Below, in pieces: positions 44,096-53,477 of a stretch of DNA of 64,000 bases (its first letter is position 1; each line of letters opens with the position of its first letter). The position numbers were made by a program, and so were the translations under genes. The stretch spans positions 1,798,001 to 1,862,000 of the forward strand of contig NZ_CP162511.1 of assembly GCF_040939305.1 (NCBI RefSeq), written 5' to 3'. Origin of the DNA: Herbiconiux sp. A18JL235. Its GTDB lineage: Bacteria; Actinomycetota; Actinomycetes; Actinomycetales; Microbacteriaceae. The notes under the pieces are model-generated. The model worked only from the letters and a program-made list of their open reading frames with translations. It was not told the origin of the DNA and did no database searches.

Positions 44096-45289
44096 ATGAC
44101 TCGCGTTCTCGACGGGATCACGCTGTGGAACGGCCGGGAGGAACGAGGCGCCGTGCGCCTCGGCTGGGCCGGTGATCGCATCGAGGAGGCGGCTTCGGCC
44201 GACGATCGGCATCCGGGTCTCGCCGTCATCCCTGGGCTCATCGACACCCACGTGCACCTCGACACGAGCGTGCTCGACGGCGCGGGCGCGGGCGACTCGT
44301 GGCCCCTCGTCACGCCCGACGCCGAGAAGGCGGTGCACGTGGTCGCCCACGCCCTTCGCTTCGCCTCGTTCGGTGTGACGACGATGCGCGACCTGGCCGC
44401 GTCGCCCGTGCAGATCGCCGTCGGCCGCGCGTTCGACCAGGGTGTGGTCGACGGCCCGCGTCTGCTCGCCAGCGGCCCGGTCGGCATGACCGCGGGCCAT
44501 GGAGACCTGTTCACCCCTCCCCGTTTCGCGAACCGGCCGCCGGTCGCCGACTCGCCCGACGAGTGCCGCCGTCTCGTGCGTCAGTGGGCCAGGGAGGGTG
44601 CGACCGGCATCAAGATCTACACCAGCGGGGGCATCCTCTCGATGGGCGACCGGGTCGGCTGGCGCAATCAGACCCGGGCCGAGATCGCAGCGACCGTCGA
44701 CGAGGCCCACGCCCTGCGGATGCTCGTGGCCGCCCACGCGCACACCGAGGAGGGGATCGACATCGCCCTCGAGGAGGGCGTCGACTCGCTCGAGCACGCC
44801 ACCGGCATCGTCCCCCGGCAGTTCGATGCGCTCGTCGCCTCGCGTATCCCGGTCGCACCGACGCTGCTCATCAACGACCTGGTCGCGCGGGGTGGCGACG
44901 GCATCAGGCCCGATGCCGCGGCCAAGGCCAGGGAGGCGATCGACGGGCGCGATCCCGCCTTTCTCGCGGCGGGGCGTGCGGGCGTGCGCTTCGTGCTGGG
45001 CACCGATGCGAACGGCCGATTCGTGCGGCACGGCGGGCAGCTCGACGAGCTCAGGGCGATGAAGACCGCGTTCGGCTGGTCAGACGAGCGCACGCTCGTG
45101 GCCGGCACCTCGGATGCCGCCGACGCCCTCGGCCTCGGCGATCGGCTCGGCCTGGTCGAGCCGGGGTACGCCGCCGACTTCGTCGTGGTGCGGGCGAGGC
45201 CGTGGCGCGACCTCGGCGAGCTGACCGCGGAGAGCATCGTCGCCGTGGTGAGCCGGGGGAGACTGCTCGCAGGCTCCCTGCCCGACTGA
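44096..45289 (+). CDS. Metal-dependent amidohydrolase (imidazolonepropionase-like)
   Basis: The 397-residue protein has VIPGLIDTHVHLDTS (first metal motif), GIKIYTSGG with the likely carbamylated Lys, LVAAHAHTEEGIDIALEEGVDSLEHATG (metal His residues), and VLGTDANGRFVRHGG (catalytic Asp). This suits cyclic amides, imidazolones or dipeptides; the substrate is not known. ATG at 44096 follows ACAGGAG. It begins the nucleobase-related stretch and converges on the deaminase gene, 8 bases apart. Confidence 0.83.
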   Translation: MTRVLDGITLWNGREERGAVRLGWAGDRIEEAASADDRHPGLAVIPGLIDTHVHLDTSVLDGAGAGDSWPLVTPDAEKAVHVVAHALRFASFGVTTMRDLAASPVQIAVGRAFDQGVVDGPRLLASGPVGMTAGHGDLFTPPRFANRPPVADSPDECRRLVRQWAREGATGIKIYTSGGILSMGDRVGWRNQTRAEIAATVDEAHALRMLVAAHAHTEEGIDIALEEGVDSLEHATGIVPRQFDALVASRIPVAPTLLINDLVARGGDGIRPDAAAKAREAIDGRDPAFLAAGRAGVRFVLGTDANGRFVRHGGQLDELRAMKTAFGWSDERTLVAGTSDAADALGLGDRLGLVEPGYAADFVVVRARPWRDLGELTAESIVAVVSRGRLLAGSLPD

Positions 45290-45297
45290 GCGATCCG

Positions 45298-45798
45298 TCA
45301 GTTCCAGAAGTCGAGGTGGGCGGCGGCCGCCTCCTCCTCGAGGTGCGGGCCCGAGACGGCGATGGCGCGCTGGCCCCGGGCGAACACCTCGCGGCAGGGG
45401 AGCGAGAAGGTCGGGTTCTCGGGGTGGTCTCCGGTGAGTTCGAGGAGGCGCCGCTCGGAGAGGGCGTAGACCACACGGTCGATGCCCGTCCAGTACACCG
45501 CTCCCGAGCACATCGCGCAGGGCTCGGCGCTGGTGAACAGCGTGCTGCCGACCATGCCGTCCGTCCCGAGGTTGCGGAAGGCGGCGGCGACCGCCCGCAT
45601 CTCGGCGTGTTGGGTGGGGTCGCCCTCGGGCGGGAGGGAGTTGTTGCCGAACGACGCCACGACGGTGCCCGCCGCGTCGACGACGATGGCGCCGAAGGGA
45701 TGCCGGCCGTCTGCACGCGAGAGTTCGGCGACCCGGAGGCTCTCCCGCAGGAATTCCGCGTCGGCGGTGTCGAGTGCTGTCGTCGTCTGGTCGTCCAT
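45298..45798 (-). CDS. Nucleoside/guanine deaminase (CDA fold)
   Basis: The 166-residue protein has the zinc motifs HAEMRAV (H-A-E) and PCAMCSGAVYWTGIDRVVYA (PCxxC). The spacing and the RHPFGAIVVD start resemble bacterial guanine deaminase (GuaD) more than tRNA-specific TadA. Guanine would give xanthine. Start ATG at 45798. It is divergent from the adenosine deaminase gene across ~200 bases that hold candidate operators. Confidence 0.85.
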   Translation of the reverse strand: MDDQTTTALDTADAEFLRESLRVAELSRADGRHPFGAIVVDAAGTVVASFGNNSLPPEGDPTQHAEMRAVAAAFRNLGTDGMVGSTLFTSAEPCAMCSGAVYWTGIDRVVYALSERRLLELTGDHPENPTFSLPCREVFARGQRAIAVSGPHLEEEAAAAHLDFWN

Positions 45799-45817
45799 GG
45801 AGTCCTCCCACCTGTGC

Positions 45818-45928
45818 ACAAGACGTGCTGTACAAGTCTTCACGATGTCATCGAACACCGGAAATGCGTCGGTGTGTTACGGCCCCGTTACCGTCGTGGA
45901 ACAACTTGCGCTCAACTTGTTCACAAGT
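45818..45928. promoter_or_regulatory. Candidate GntR-type operators in the divergent purine promoter
   Basis: ACTTGT-TC-ACAAGT (45915-45928) is a perfect 6-2-6 palindrome with an extra half-site ACTTG just upstream (45904-45908). Nearer the leftward gene, ACAAG occurs at 45818-45822 and TACAAGT at 45831-45837. Palindromes of this length with ACAAGT halves fit GntR/UTRA (HutC-type) regulators; one is encoded at 54391-55131. The pairing of site and regulator is inferred. Confidence 0.5.
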
Positions 45929-45995
45929 GGAGCGCGCGGGTTAGCCTGCTGTCGCGCCGCAGTCCGCGAGCCGCTCTCCCTCCCGAAAGGTCACC

Positions 45996-47135
45996 ATGCC
46001 CGCGCACGTCCCCGCCGAGGTTCGAGTCGACGAACAGGACATCCGGCTGCTCCCGAAGGCCGAGGTGCACGTGCACCTCGAGGGGACGTTCGCGCTCGTC
46101 GACCTGCTGACCCTGGCCAAGGAGAACGGCGTCGCCCTTCCCGGGCCCGCCGCCACCATCTTCGACGTGAGCACCCACGACTCCTTCGCGATGCCCGAGG
46201 TCACCACCGGCGGCACCGGCCGGGGGGTCGGCGGCGCCGGGCTCACCGGCTTCCTGCGCTTCCTCGACTGGCAGTGCGGTCTCGTGCGCACGCCCGAGCA
46301 GGCCGCGCGCATCGCCTACTCCTTCGCCGCCCGCCAGACCACGTCGGGCATCCGCTACTCCGACGTCATCGTCAATCCCACCCACTGGAGCGCGTGGCGC
46401 GGCCGGGAGGTCGCCCTCATGGAGGCTCTCGCCGCCGGGCTCGACGAGGCCGAGCAGGACGGCCTGTGCGTCACCGGCATCGCCTACTCGCTGCTGCGCA
46501 CGCAGACCGCGCCCGAAGCAGAGCAGGCGGTCGGCGCGCTGCTCGAGCGGCGACCCCGGCGCGTCGTGGCGCTGAGCGTCGACGGCGACGAGAAGGCGAG
46601 CGGCCCCACCGGCGAGAAGTTCCGCGCGGCGTTCCGCCTCGCCGAGGCCGGCGGGCTCCACCGCACCGTGCACGCGGGGGAGTCGAGCGGGCCGGACGGG
46701 GTGTGGGACGCCCTCGACCACCTGCACGCCGAGCGCATCGACCACGGAGTGCGCTCCATCGAGGACGAGGTGCTCGTGCGCCGTCTCGCCGACGAGGGCA
46801 TCCCGCTCGATCTGTGCCCCCGCTCCAACATCACGCTCGGCGTCTACCCCGACTGGGCGTCGCATCCGCTGCCCCGCCTCGCGGCCGCCGGGGTGCGGGT
46901 GACGATCAACACCGACGACCCGGCGCCCCTCGGCTGCACCCTCGACGAGGACTGGGCTGTCGCCGCGGGAGTGTTCGGCTACGACCTCACAGCGTTGGCC
47001 GGTTTCGCGGCCGAGTCGATCAGGGCGTCGTTCGCCGACGACGACCTGAAGCGCGACCTGCTCGCCGAGCTCACCGACGCCACCGAGGCGCTCACCCGCT
47101 CCACGACGGTGCCGGACCCGGAGCCGGTGCCGTGA
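45996..47135 (+). CDS. add: Adenosine deaminase
   Basis: The 379-residue enzyme converts adenosine to inosine. Seen: LPKAEVHVHLEGT (metal His 25 and 27), VHAGESSGPDGVWDALDHLHAERIDHGVR (His and catalytic Glu), LDLCPRSNITLGVYP and INTDDPA (metal Asp pair). Start after CCCGAAAGGTCACC. It overlaps the next gene by GTGA. An adenine-specific deaminase of the same family would look very similar. Confidence 0.9.
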   Translation: MPAHVPAEVRVDEQDIRLLPKAEVHVHLEGTFALVDLLTLAKENGVALPGPAATIFDVSTHDSFAMPEVTTGGTGRGVGGAGLTGFLRFLDWQCGLVRTPEQAARIAYSFAARQTTSGIRYSDVIVNPTHWSAWRGREVALMEALAAGLDEAEQDGLCVTGIAYSLLRTQTAPEAEQAVGALLERRPRRVVALSVDGDEKASGPTGEKFRAAFRLAEAGGLHRTVHAGESSGPDGVWDALDHLHAERIDHGVRSIEDEVLVRRLADEGIPLDLCPRSNITLGVYPDWASHPLPRLAAAGVRVTINTDDPAPLGCTLDEDWAVAAGVFGYDLTALAGFAAESIRASFADDDLKRDLLAELTDATEALTRSTTVPDPEPVP

Positions 47136-47824
47136 CCGCTCGCCCCCTTCCGCGTGCCGTCGTTCCCGCCGTCGTCTCGGTGGTCGCGGCGGCGACCCTG
47201 GTGACGGTGCTCCTCCTGGCGGCCGGAAGCGCCGTCGCGGGCGACGGCGACGGCAGGCCGGCGGCCGGGGCTGCAGCCGTGCCCGACGGGGCGTCGATCG
47301 CCCTCGCGCCGGTGGCCGCGGCGTGGCCGACGGGCTATGCCGTCTCGGGCACGAAGTCGGAGCCGCTGTATGTCGAGCACATCACCTCGCTCCGCGACGG
47401 CGACCGCTTCACGCTCACCATCGACGTCGAGTCGCAGGGGGAGAGCGCCCTGGGGGTGCAGCACGGTGCCGTCGAGCTCGACCCGGATGGCCGCGTCAGC
47501 TGGATGGAGGGCTGCACGAAGCCGGCAGCCGAGTGCGCCGACGACCCCGGCCTCCGCGGCTTCCTCGCCCAAGCCGCGCTGCTCGGCGCCCTGCAGCGGG
47601 GCGTGCTCGCCGCCGACGCCACCGGAACCGCGCGCACCCTCCACGGCCACCCGGTGGTGTGCGTCTCCGACCGGATGCTCTACCCGGCTTCTCCACCCAC
47701 CGTCGATGGCCTCGACCCCTGCTTCTCGATCGCGACCGGCGCCCTCCTCGGGCACTGGTCGACCCCCAGCTCGGCCTTCGTGGGCCCGACCCTCGCGGAC
47801 GGGCTCGTCGATCAGCCGCGCTGA
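47132..47824 (+). CDS. Exported protein of unknown function in the purine operon
   Basis: The 230-residue protein has a membrane/signal helix (VVPAVVSVVAAATLVTVLLLAAG), then an exported domain with four Cys (GCTKPAAEC, VVCVSD, LDPCFSI), possibly two disulfides. A WSTPSSAFVGPTLADG end suggests a compact beta fold. No family is recognised. It is translationally coupled to adenosine deaminase (GTGA) and precedes the nucleoside-binding lipoprotein, so it may act at the cell surface in uptake. Confidence 0.65.
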   Translation: MTARPLPRAVVPAVVSVVAAATLVTVLLLAAGSAVAGDGDGRPAAGAAAVPDGASIALAPVAAAWPTGYAVSGTKSEPLYVEHITSLRDGDRFTLTIDVESQGESALGVQHGAVELDPDGRVSWMEGCTKPAAECADDPGLRGFLAQAALLGALQRGVLAADATGTARTLHGHPVVCVSDRMLYPASPPTVDGLDPCFSIATGALLGHWSTPSSAFVGPTLADGLVDQPR

Positions 47825-47888
47825 CCCGCACCACCACCGCACCACACCCACCGCACCACGTCCCGCACCACCTCCCGAAAGGAACACC

Positions 47889-48911
47889 ATGAGAAGAAGC
47901 GGAGCACTCCTCACCGGAGCCGTTCTCACCGCAGTCGCAGCCCTCGGCCTCGCCGGGTGCAGCTCCAGCAGCTCCGGCACCTCGACGGGGGCGGCCACCT
48001 CCGCCTCCGAGGTCATCAAGGTCGGCGCGCTCACCCCAGGCAACACGAACGACGGCGCCTTCAACCAGTCGCTCGCCGACGCGTTGCAGAAGCTGCAGGA
48101 CGAGGGGCTGATCGAGTACGAGCTGCGCGACCAGATGTCCGACCCCGCCGAGAGCGAACCGGTCATCGCCGACTTCGCCAGCCAGGGCTACGACCTCGTC
48201 ATCGGCCACGGCATCGAGCTGGGCGACGCCATCTTCTCGGTCGCCGAGCAGTTCCCCGACGTGGAGTTCACCGCATCCGGTGGCCCCGACATCCTGGAGA
48301 AGTACACCGACAACGTCGAGACCTGGACCTACGACACCCCCCAGGTCGGCTACCTCTCGGGGTACATCGCAGGCCTCACCGGCGCGACTCCGATCGGGCG
48401 CGTCGAGAGCCTCGAGCTCGACTTCATCAAGGCGACCGACGCGTTCTTCCAGCAGGGTGTGACGGCGGCCAACCCCTCCGCCACCCTGCTGCCCGTGGTC
48501 TACGCGGGGAGCTTCGATGACGCGCAGGCGGCCGCGGCGGCCACCACGGGCCTCGTCGGCCAGGGCGCCCAGCTCGTCTACACCACGGGTGACGGGATCG
48601 CGACGGGGGTCGGATCGGCCGCCGCCGACGCCGGCGTGCTGAGCATCGGCGTCTCCTCCGCCGCGGGCGAGGCGGCCCTCGCCACCAACGTCTCGACCGT
48701 CGACCTCGACATGTACCCCATCGTGAAGGCCTGGGTCGACGAGGTGGCCGCAGGGAAGTTCGGCGGCAAGGGCGTGACGTCCACTGTTCAGAACGGCGGA
48801 ATTGTGTACCAGCCCGTCAACACCGTCGACGGCAAGGTCTCCGACGATGTCGCAGGCAAGGTCGAGGAGCTCATCGCGAGCATCGGCGACGGATCCGTCA
48901 CGATCGGCTGA
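47889..48911 (+). CDS. BMP-family nucleoside-binding lipoprotein
   Basis: The 340-residue protein has a signal peptide with lipobox LGLAGC (Cys 24), a Ser/Gly linker, then the BMP/PnrA fold: GALTPGNTNDGAFNQSLAD, IGHGIELGDAIFSVAEQFPDVEFTA and VGYLSGYIAGLTG. PnrA-type proteins bind purine nucleosides for ABC import. Ribosome site GAAAGGA. It starts the transporter part of the operon. Confidence 0.9.
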   Translation: MRRSGALLTGAVLTAVAALGLAGCSSSSSGTSTGAATSASEVIKVGALTPGNTNDGAFNQSLADALQKLQDEGLIEYELRDQMSDPAESEPVIADFASQGYDLVIGHGIELGDAIFSVAEQFPDVEFTASGGPDILEKYTDNVETWTYDTPQVGYLSGYIAGLTGATPIGRVESLELDFIKATDAFFQQGVTAANPSATLLPVVYAGSFDDAQAAAAATTGLVGQGAQLVYTTGDGIATGVGSAAADAGVLSIGVSSAAGEAALATNVSTVDLDMYPIVKAWVDEVAAGKFGGKGVTSTVQNGGIVYQPVNTVDGKVSDDVAGKVEELIASIGDGSVTIG

Positions 48912-50509
48912 TGGTCTCGTCTTCCGAGGAGATGGACCGCGTCGTGCAGGCGCGGTCCATCTCCAAGAGCTTCGGCCCTGTGGCCGCTCTGAGCGACGTG
49001 TCGATCGTCGTGCGACCGGGCGCCGTGCATGCCCTGGTGGGCGAGAACGGCGCAGGCAAGTCGACGCTCGCCAAGGTGCTCGCCGGAATCGAGCGTCCCA
49101 CCTCCGGCGCCATGACGCTCGGCGGGGCGCCGTTCGCGCCGCGCGACCGCAGCGAGGCCAAGCGTCGCGGCATCAACATGGTGCCGCAGCAGCTCAGCCT
49201 CGTCGGCGAGCTGAGCCTTGTCGAGAACTACCTACTGGTGGGGCCGCGGAGCGTGGCGAACCGCCGCTCGGCGCGCGCGCTGCTCGCCCGCACCCTGGAT
49301 CGCGCCCGGGTGGAGGTCGATCTCGACGCGCCCACCTCGTCACTCACCCAGGCCCACCGTCAGCTCGGCGAGATCGTGGTGGCGCTGGCGGAGGGTGCTC
49401 ACACCCTCATCCTCGACGAGCCCACCGCGAGCCTCGGTCCGCTCGAGGTCGGCGGACTGTTCGAGCACCTCCGGTCGCTGTGCGACCTCGGCACGGCGGT
49501 TCTGCTCATCACCCACCGCCTCGACGAGGTGCGCCAGGTCGCCGACGACCTGACGGTGCTCTCGCACGGCGAAGGGGTGCACCACGGCTCGGCCACCGGC
49601 CTCGACTCGGGCGAGATCGCCCGCCTCATGGTCGGCGAGCTGCCTCCCGCGCCGGCGAAGACGCCCCGCACCCTCGGCGAGGTCGTGCTGTCGGCGCGGG
49701 GCATCGTCGCCGGGTCGACCCGCGACGCCCGCCTCGAGGGGGTCGACCTCGAGGTGCGCTCGGGCGAGATCCTCGGCATCGCCGGGGTCGCCGGGAGCGG
49801 ACAGAACCTGCTGCTCGACGTGCTCGGCGGCTTCGTACAGCCCGACCAGGGCACGGTGACCCTCGAGGGATGCGCGCCGGGTGGCTCCGCGGTTCAGCTG
49901 CTGAACGGCGGGCTCGCCTGGATTCCGGAGGAGCGCGCCGAAGCCCTCGTGCCCGGGCTCTCGCTGCGCGAGAACCTCGGTCTCTACTCGGCGGCGCGCG
50001 GCGCCGCCGCCGGCGACCGCACCCGCCCTGACGTCGAGGCGGTGCTCGGCGCGTTCGACGTGCGCCCGGCCCGCCCCGAACTGCAGGCCTCGGGGCTCTC
50101 CGGCGGGAACCAGCAGAAGCTGCTCGCCGCCCGGGAGCTCGGGCCCCACACCGCGCCCCGCGCTGTGCTCGCCTACGGCCCGACACAGGGCCTCGACCTG
50201 CGGGCGGCGCAGGCGATCCGCAACCGGCTGGTGGAGCAGGCCGCCGCCGGCGCCGCGGTCGTCATCGCCTCGCACGACCTCGAGGAGGTGCTCGCCGTCG
50301 CCGACCGCATCGTGGTGATGTTCGGGGGGCGGCTGGTGGCCGACCTCCCCGCAGCCCTTGCCACCACCGACCGCCTCGGGCGGGCGATGGCCGGCCTCGC
50401 CGACGACCCCGCCGCATACGACGACCCCGCCGCATCCGGGGCCCCCGGCGAACCAGAAGGCCCCGCCGGCGCCGCCCGGCCCGCCGGCTTCGAGAGAGAG
50501 CTCCCATGA
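48911..50509 (+). CDS. ABC transporter ATPase with two nucleotide-binding domains (nucleoside importer)
   Basis: The 532-residue protein has domain 1 with Walker A GENGAGKST and Walker B LILDEPTAS, but its signature helix is LTQAHRQLGEI instead of LSxGxxQ. Domain 2 has a degenerate Walker A (GVAGSGQNLLL) and a proper signature LSGGNQQKLLAA. This alternating degeneracy is normal for ribose/BMP-type importers. The first base of its ATG is the last base of the BMP stop codon (TGATG). It ends overlapping the Ade-like gene by 4 bases. Confidence 0.9.
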   Translation: MVSSSEEMDRVVQARSISKSFGPVAALSDVSIVVRPGAVHALVGENGAGKSTLAKVLAGIERPTSGAMTLGGAPFAPRDRSEAKRRGINMVPQQLSLVGELSLVENYLLVGPRSVANRRSARALLARTLDRARVEVDLDAPTSSLTQAHRQLGEIVVALAEGAHTLILDEPTASLGPLEVGGLFEHLRSLCDLGTAVLLITHRLDEVRQVADDLTVLSHGEGVHHGSATGLDSGEIARLMVGELPPAPAKTPRTLGEVVLSARGIVAGSTRDARLEGVDLEVRSGEILGIAGVAGSGQNLLLDVLGGFVQPDQGTVTLEGCAPGGSAVQLLNGGLAWIPEERAEALVPGLSLRENLGLYSAARGAAAGDRTRPDVEAVLGAFDVRPARPELQASGLSGGNQQKLLAARELGPHTAPRAVLAYGPTQGLDLRAAQAIRNRLVEQAAAGAAVVIASHDLEEVLAVADRIVVMFGGRLVADLPAALATTDRLGRAMAGLADDPAAYDDPAASGAPGEPEGPAGAARPAGFERELP

Positions 50510-52305
50510 CCGACAAGACCGATCTCTACCCGACGGCTGCCGAGCTCGGCAGGCTCCGCGCCGTGGCGGTCGGGGCCGAGCTGCCCGACCTCGTCATCCG
50601 CGGCGGCCTGGTGCAGTCCCCGGGTACCGAGGAGTGGCTGGAGCGCGACATCCTCGTGGCCGGCCGGCACATCGCCGCCCTCACGCCCTGGGGGCATGTC
50701 GCCGACGCGGTCGAGGAGATCGACGCATCCGGATGCCACGTGGTGCCGACCTTCATCGACGCCCATCTGCACATCGAGTACACCAATCTCACCCCGGGCG
50801 AACTCGGCCGGCTGAGCGTGGCGCGCGGCACCGGAACGGTGCTCACCGACCCGAACGGCGCCGCGAACGTGTGGGGCACCCGCGGCATGGACGAGCTGCT
50901 TCGCACCTCGACGCCGCTGCACATCTTCCAGCAGGTGTCGCCGAAGACCCCCGGCTCGCCGGAGCTCGAGCGGGGCGGCGCCGTCATCCCCGAGGCCGAG
51001 GTGCGCTCCCGGCTCTGGGACCAGGTGACGACGAACCTCGGCGAGGGCAACCCCTTCGACTACGGCGAGGAGTCGACCGGCAGGTTCCGCGAGGCGCTCG
51101 TCGCCGGCCGCCGCATCACCGGCCACACCGCCGCGCAGACCGAGGAGTCGCTCTGGGGCTACCTCGCCGCGGGGGTGGGCGACGACCACAACTCCTCGAC
51201 CGTCGACGAGGTGCTCGAGCGGGTGCGGCTAGGGGCGATGATCACCGTCATGGGTGCCTCGCTCACCGACAACACCGTCCCCATCTTCGCCGACCTCGAC
51301 CGCGTCGCCCCCGCCCTTCGCAGTCTCTGCTTCTGCGCCGACGACAAGCACGTGCTCGACCTGCACACCGAGGGGCACATCGACCATCACGTGCGGCAGG
51401 CGATCCGGTTCGGGGTCGACCCCCAGCTCGCCTACCGCATGGCCACGACCCAGCCCGCCGCGTACTACCGGCTCGACCAGGTGCTCGGGCTGCTCGCCCC
51501 GTCGCGCCTCGCCGACCTGCAGCTCATCCCCGACCTCGCCGAGGTGAGACCCTCGGTCGTGGTGGTGGAGGGCAGGGTCGTCGCCCGCAACGGCGTAGCC
51601 CTGTTCGCCAACACGGATGCGCTCCCTGCCTGGATGACCGACACGGTACGGCTCCCCGAGATGCTCGACCCGCAGATGTTCGCGCTCCCCGCTCCCGGCG
51701 ACACGGCACGGGTGCGAGCGATGGAGATGTACAAGGGCTACTTCAAGCACGCCTTCGAGGCCGAGCTCGAGGTGGTCGACGGACTCGTGCAGACCGACAC
51801 CGCGAACGACGTGCTGAAGATCGCCGTGGTCGACCGCCACCACGGCGACGCGCTGACCGGCCTGGGCTTCGTGAAGGGCTTCGGCCTCAGCCGCGGCGCC
51901 ATCGCGATCACCATGAACTGCCCCAATATGAACATCGCCGTGGTCGGCGTCGACGACGCATCGATGCTGCAGGCGGTGGAAGAGCTCCGTGCGATGCAGG
52001 GCGGCTTCGTCACCGTCGCCGACGGCGAGGTCGTGGGGCGGGTGCCGCTGCCGGTGGGCGGCATGATGAGCGCGGCCCCGTTCGAGGAGACGGCGGAGGC
52101 GCTGCGGGCCGGGCACGAGGCGACCCACGCACTCGGCTGCACCATCCCGTCGCCCTACATCATCCTGTCGTTCGTCGGCCTGTACGTCGTGCCCGACCTC
52201 GGCATCACCGAGCTCGGGCTCATCGAGACGACCTCGCAGTCGTTCGTCGACGTGCTGCTGCCCGGTCACGTCGACCGCTGCGGCCACGAGGGGCACGGCT
52301 CGTGA
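50506..52305 (+). CDS. Adenine-deaminase-like amidohydrolase with altered metal motif
   Basis: The 599-residue protein has the two-domain Ade layout. The N-terminal barrel has PTFIDAHLHIEYTNLTP (residues 81-97; H87, H89, E91) where Ade has HIHIESS, and TDPNGAANVWG (about 114-124) where the family has CDPHEIANV, so the His-Glu pair is Asn-Gly. ADDKHVLDLHTEGHIDHHVRQAI and the C-terminal VVGVDDASMLQAVEELRAMQGGF are Ade-like. It sits between transporter ATPase and permease genes, overlapping both by 4 bases. Activity on adenine is uncertain; a related purine is possible. Confidence 0.78.
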   Translation: MTDKTDLYPTAAELGRLRAVAVGAELPDLVIRGGLVQSPGTEEWLERDILVAGRHIAALTPWGHVADAVEEIDASGCHVVPTFIDAHLHIEYTNLTPGELGRLSVARGTGTVLTDPNGAANVWGTRGMDELLRTSTPLHIFQQVSPKTPGSPELERGGAVIPEAEVRSRLWDQVTTNLGEGNPFDYGEESTGRFREALVAGRRITGHTAAQTEESLWGYLAAGVGDDHNSSTVDEVLERVRLGAMITVMGASLTDNTVPIFADLDRVAPALRSLCFCADDKHVLDLHTEGHIDHHVRQAIRFGVDPQLAYRMATTQPAAYYRLDQVLGLLAPSRLADLQLIPDLAEVRPSVVVVEGRVVARNGVALFANTDALPAWMTDTVRLPEMLDPQMFALPAPGDTARVRAMEMYKGYFKHAFEAELEVVDGLVQTDTANDVLKIAVVDRHHGDALTGLGFVKGFGLSRGAIAITMNCPNMNIAVVGVDDASMLQAVEELRAMQGGFVTVADGEVVGRVPLPVGGMMSAAPFEETAEALRAGHEATHALGCTIPSPYIILSFVGLYVVPDLGITELGLIETTSQSFVDVLLPGHVDRCGHEGHGS

Positions 52306-53477
52306 GGTCGCTCGACCGGCAGCGCTGGCTGCTCACCGCCGCCGTCGTGGCCGTCGTGCTGGTGACGGCCGGGGCGCTCATCCTGTTCGCCGGCGCCGAC
52401 CCGCTGGAGGGACTCCAGGGTCTCGTGGAGGGGGTGTCGAGCTCGCCCTACCGGGTGGGTGAGGTGCTCGTCGGCGCCGTACCGATCGGCATCGTCGCTC
52501 TCACCCTCATCCCGGCCCTCCGCGCCGGAGTGTTCTCCGTGGGCGCCGAGGGGCAGATCATCATCGGGGCCATCACCGCCACCGGGTCCGTGTTCGCCGT
52601 CGACCAGTTGTTCGGGGGGGCGGCGCCGAGCCTCGTGCTCTGGCCGGTGGGTCTTCTCGCCGGCGCTGCGGGCGGCGCCGCGACGGCCCTTCTCCCCGCC
52701 TTTCTCGCCGTGCGCTGGAGGGTGAACGAGATCCTCAGCACGCTGCTGCTCAACTACCTCGCCGCCGGCTTCCTCGGCTGGACCCTGCGCACCTGGCTCG
52801 CCACCCCCGAGCAGACCGCCACGCCGCAGAGCGCGAAGCTGCCCGAGGCGGCCTCGCTGCCCCCGCTCCTCCCCGGCACCCGGGCCCACTGGGGCATCCT
52901 GCTCGTCGTCGTGATCGCCGTGCTGCTCGTGCTGTGGAACCGCTCCGCCGCCAGCACGCGCCTCACCGTCTTCGCGAGCCGCCCCAAGCTCGCCCTCCGG
53001 CTCGGCGCCACCCGCTCGCGCACCGTCTACTCGACGATGCTGATCTCGGGGATCGGTGCGGGCGCCGTCGGCTGGATCCAGGTGGCCGGCGTCAACGACC
53101 GGCTGCTCAACTCGGTCTCGGGAGGGGTCGGCTTCTCCGGCATCGCGGTAGCCCTCCTCGGCGGCCTCGCCCCCGTCGGCATCGTGCTCGCCGCACTGTT
53201 CTTCTCGGCGCTCGCCGCGGGCGCGGTCGGCATGCAGTCGGCGACCGGAACCGTGCCCGCCTCGATCGCCGAGGTGATCAAGGGCGTGCTGCTCATCGGT
53301 GTCGCCTGCATCGCCGCCTACCAGCGCAACCCCGCCGCCGCCGTGCGGCCCGTGGGCGCGAAGGAGGCGGCCGACGACCCGACGGTGCTCTCGGCCGAGC
53401 CGCCCGGCGGCGGCGCCGCCCACGAGGCCACCATCGGAACGCTGGTCGAGGCCGAGAACGAAGGAGGCCGCCCGTGA
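52302..53477 (+). CDS. ABC transporter permease 1 (nucleoside importer)
   Basis: The 391-residue protein has about ten membrane helices and the GxxxVNEILSTLLLNYLA cytoplasmic-loop pattern typical of BMP-system permeases (RbsC/NupP-like). GVFSVGAEGQIIIGAI is the conserved second block. The start GTG overlaps the Ade-like stop, and the end overlaps the next permease. A charged Glu/Ala-rich tail (from about residue 345) is unusual. Confidence 0.88.
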   Translation: MRSLDRQRWLLTAAVVAVVLVTAGALILFAGADPLEGLQGLVEGVSSSPYRVGEVLVGAVPIGIVALTLIPALRAGVFSVGAEGQIIIGAITATGSVFAVDQLFGGAAPSLVLWPVGLLAGAAGGAATALLPAFLAVRWRVNEILSTLLLNYLAAGFLGWTLRTWLATPEQTATPQSAKLPEAASLPPLLPGTRAHWGILLVVVIAVLLVLWNRSAASTRLTVFASRPKLALRLGATRSRTVYSTMLISGIGAGAVGWIQVAGVNDRLLNSVSGGVGFSGIAVALLGGLAPVGIVLAALFFSALAAGAVGMQSATGTVPASIAEVIKGVLLIGVACIAAYQRNPAAAVRPVGAKEAADDPTVLSAEPPGGGAAHEATIGTLVEAENEGGRP

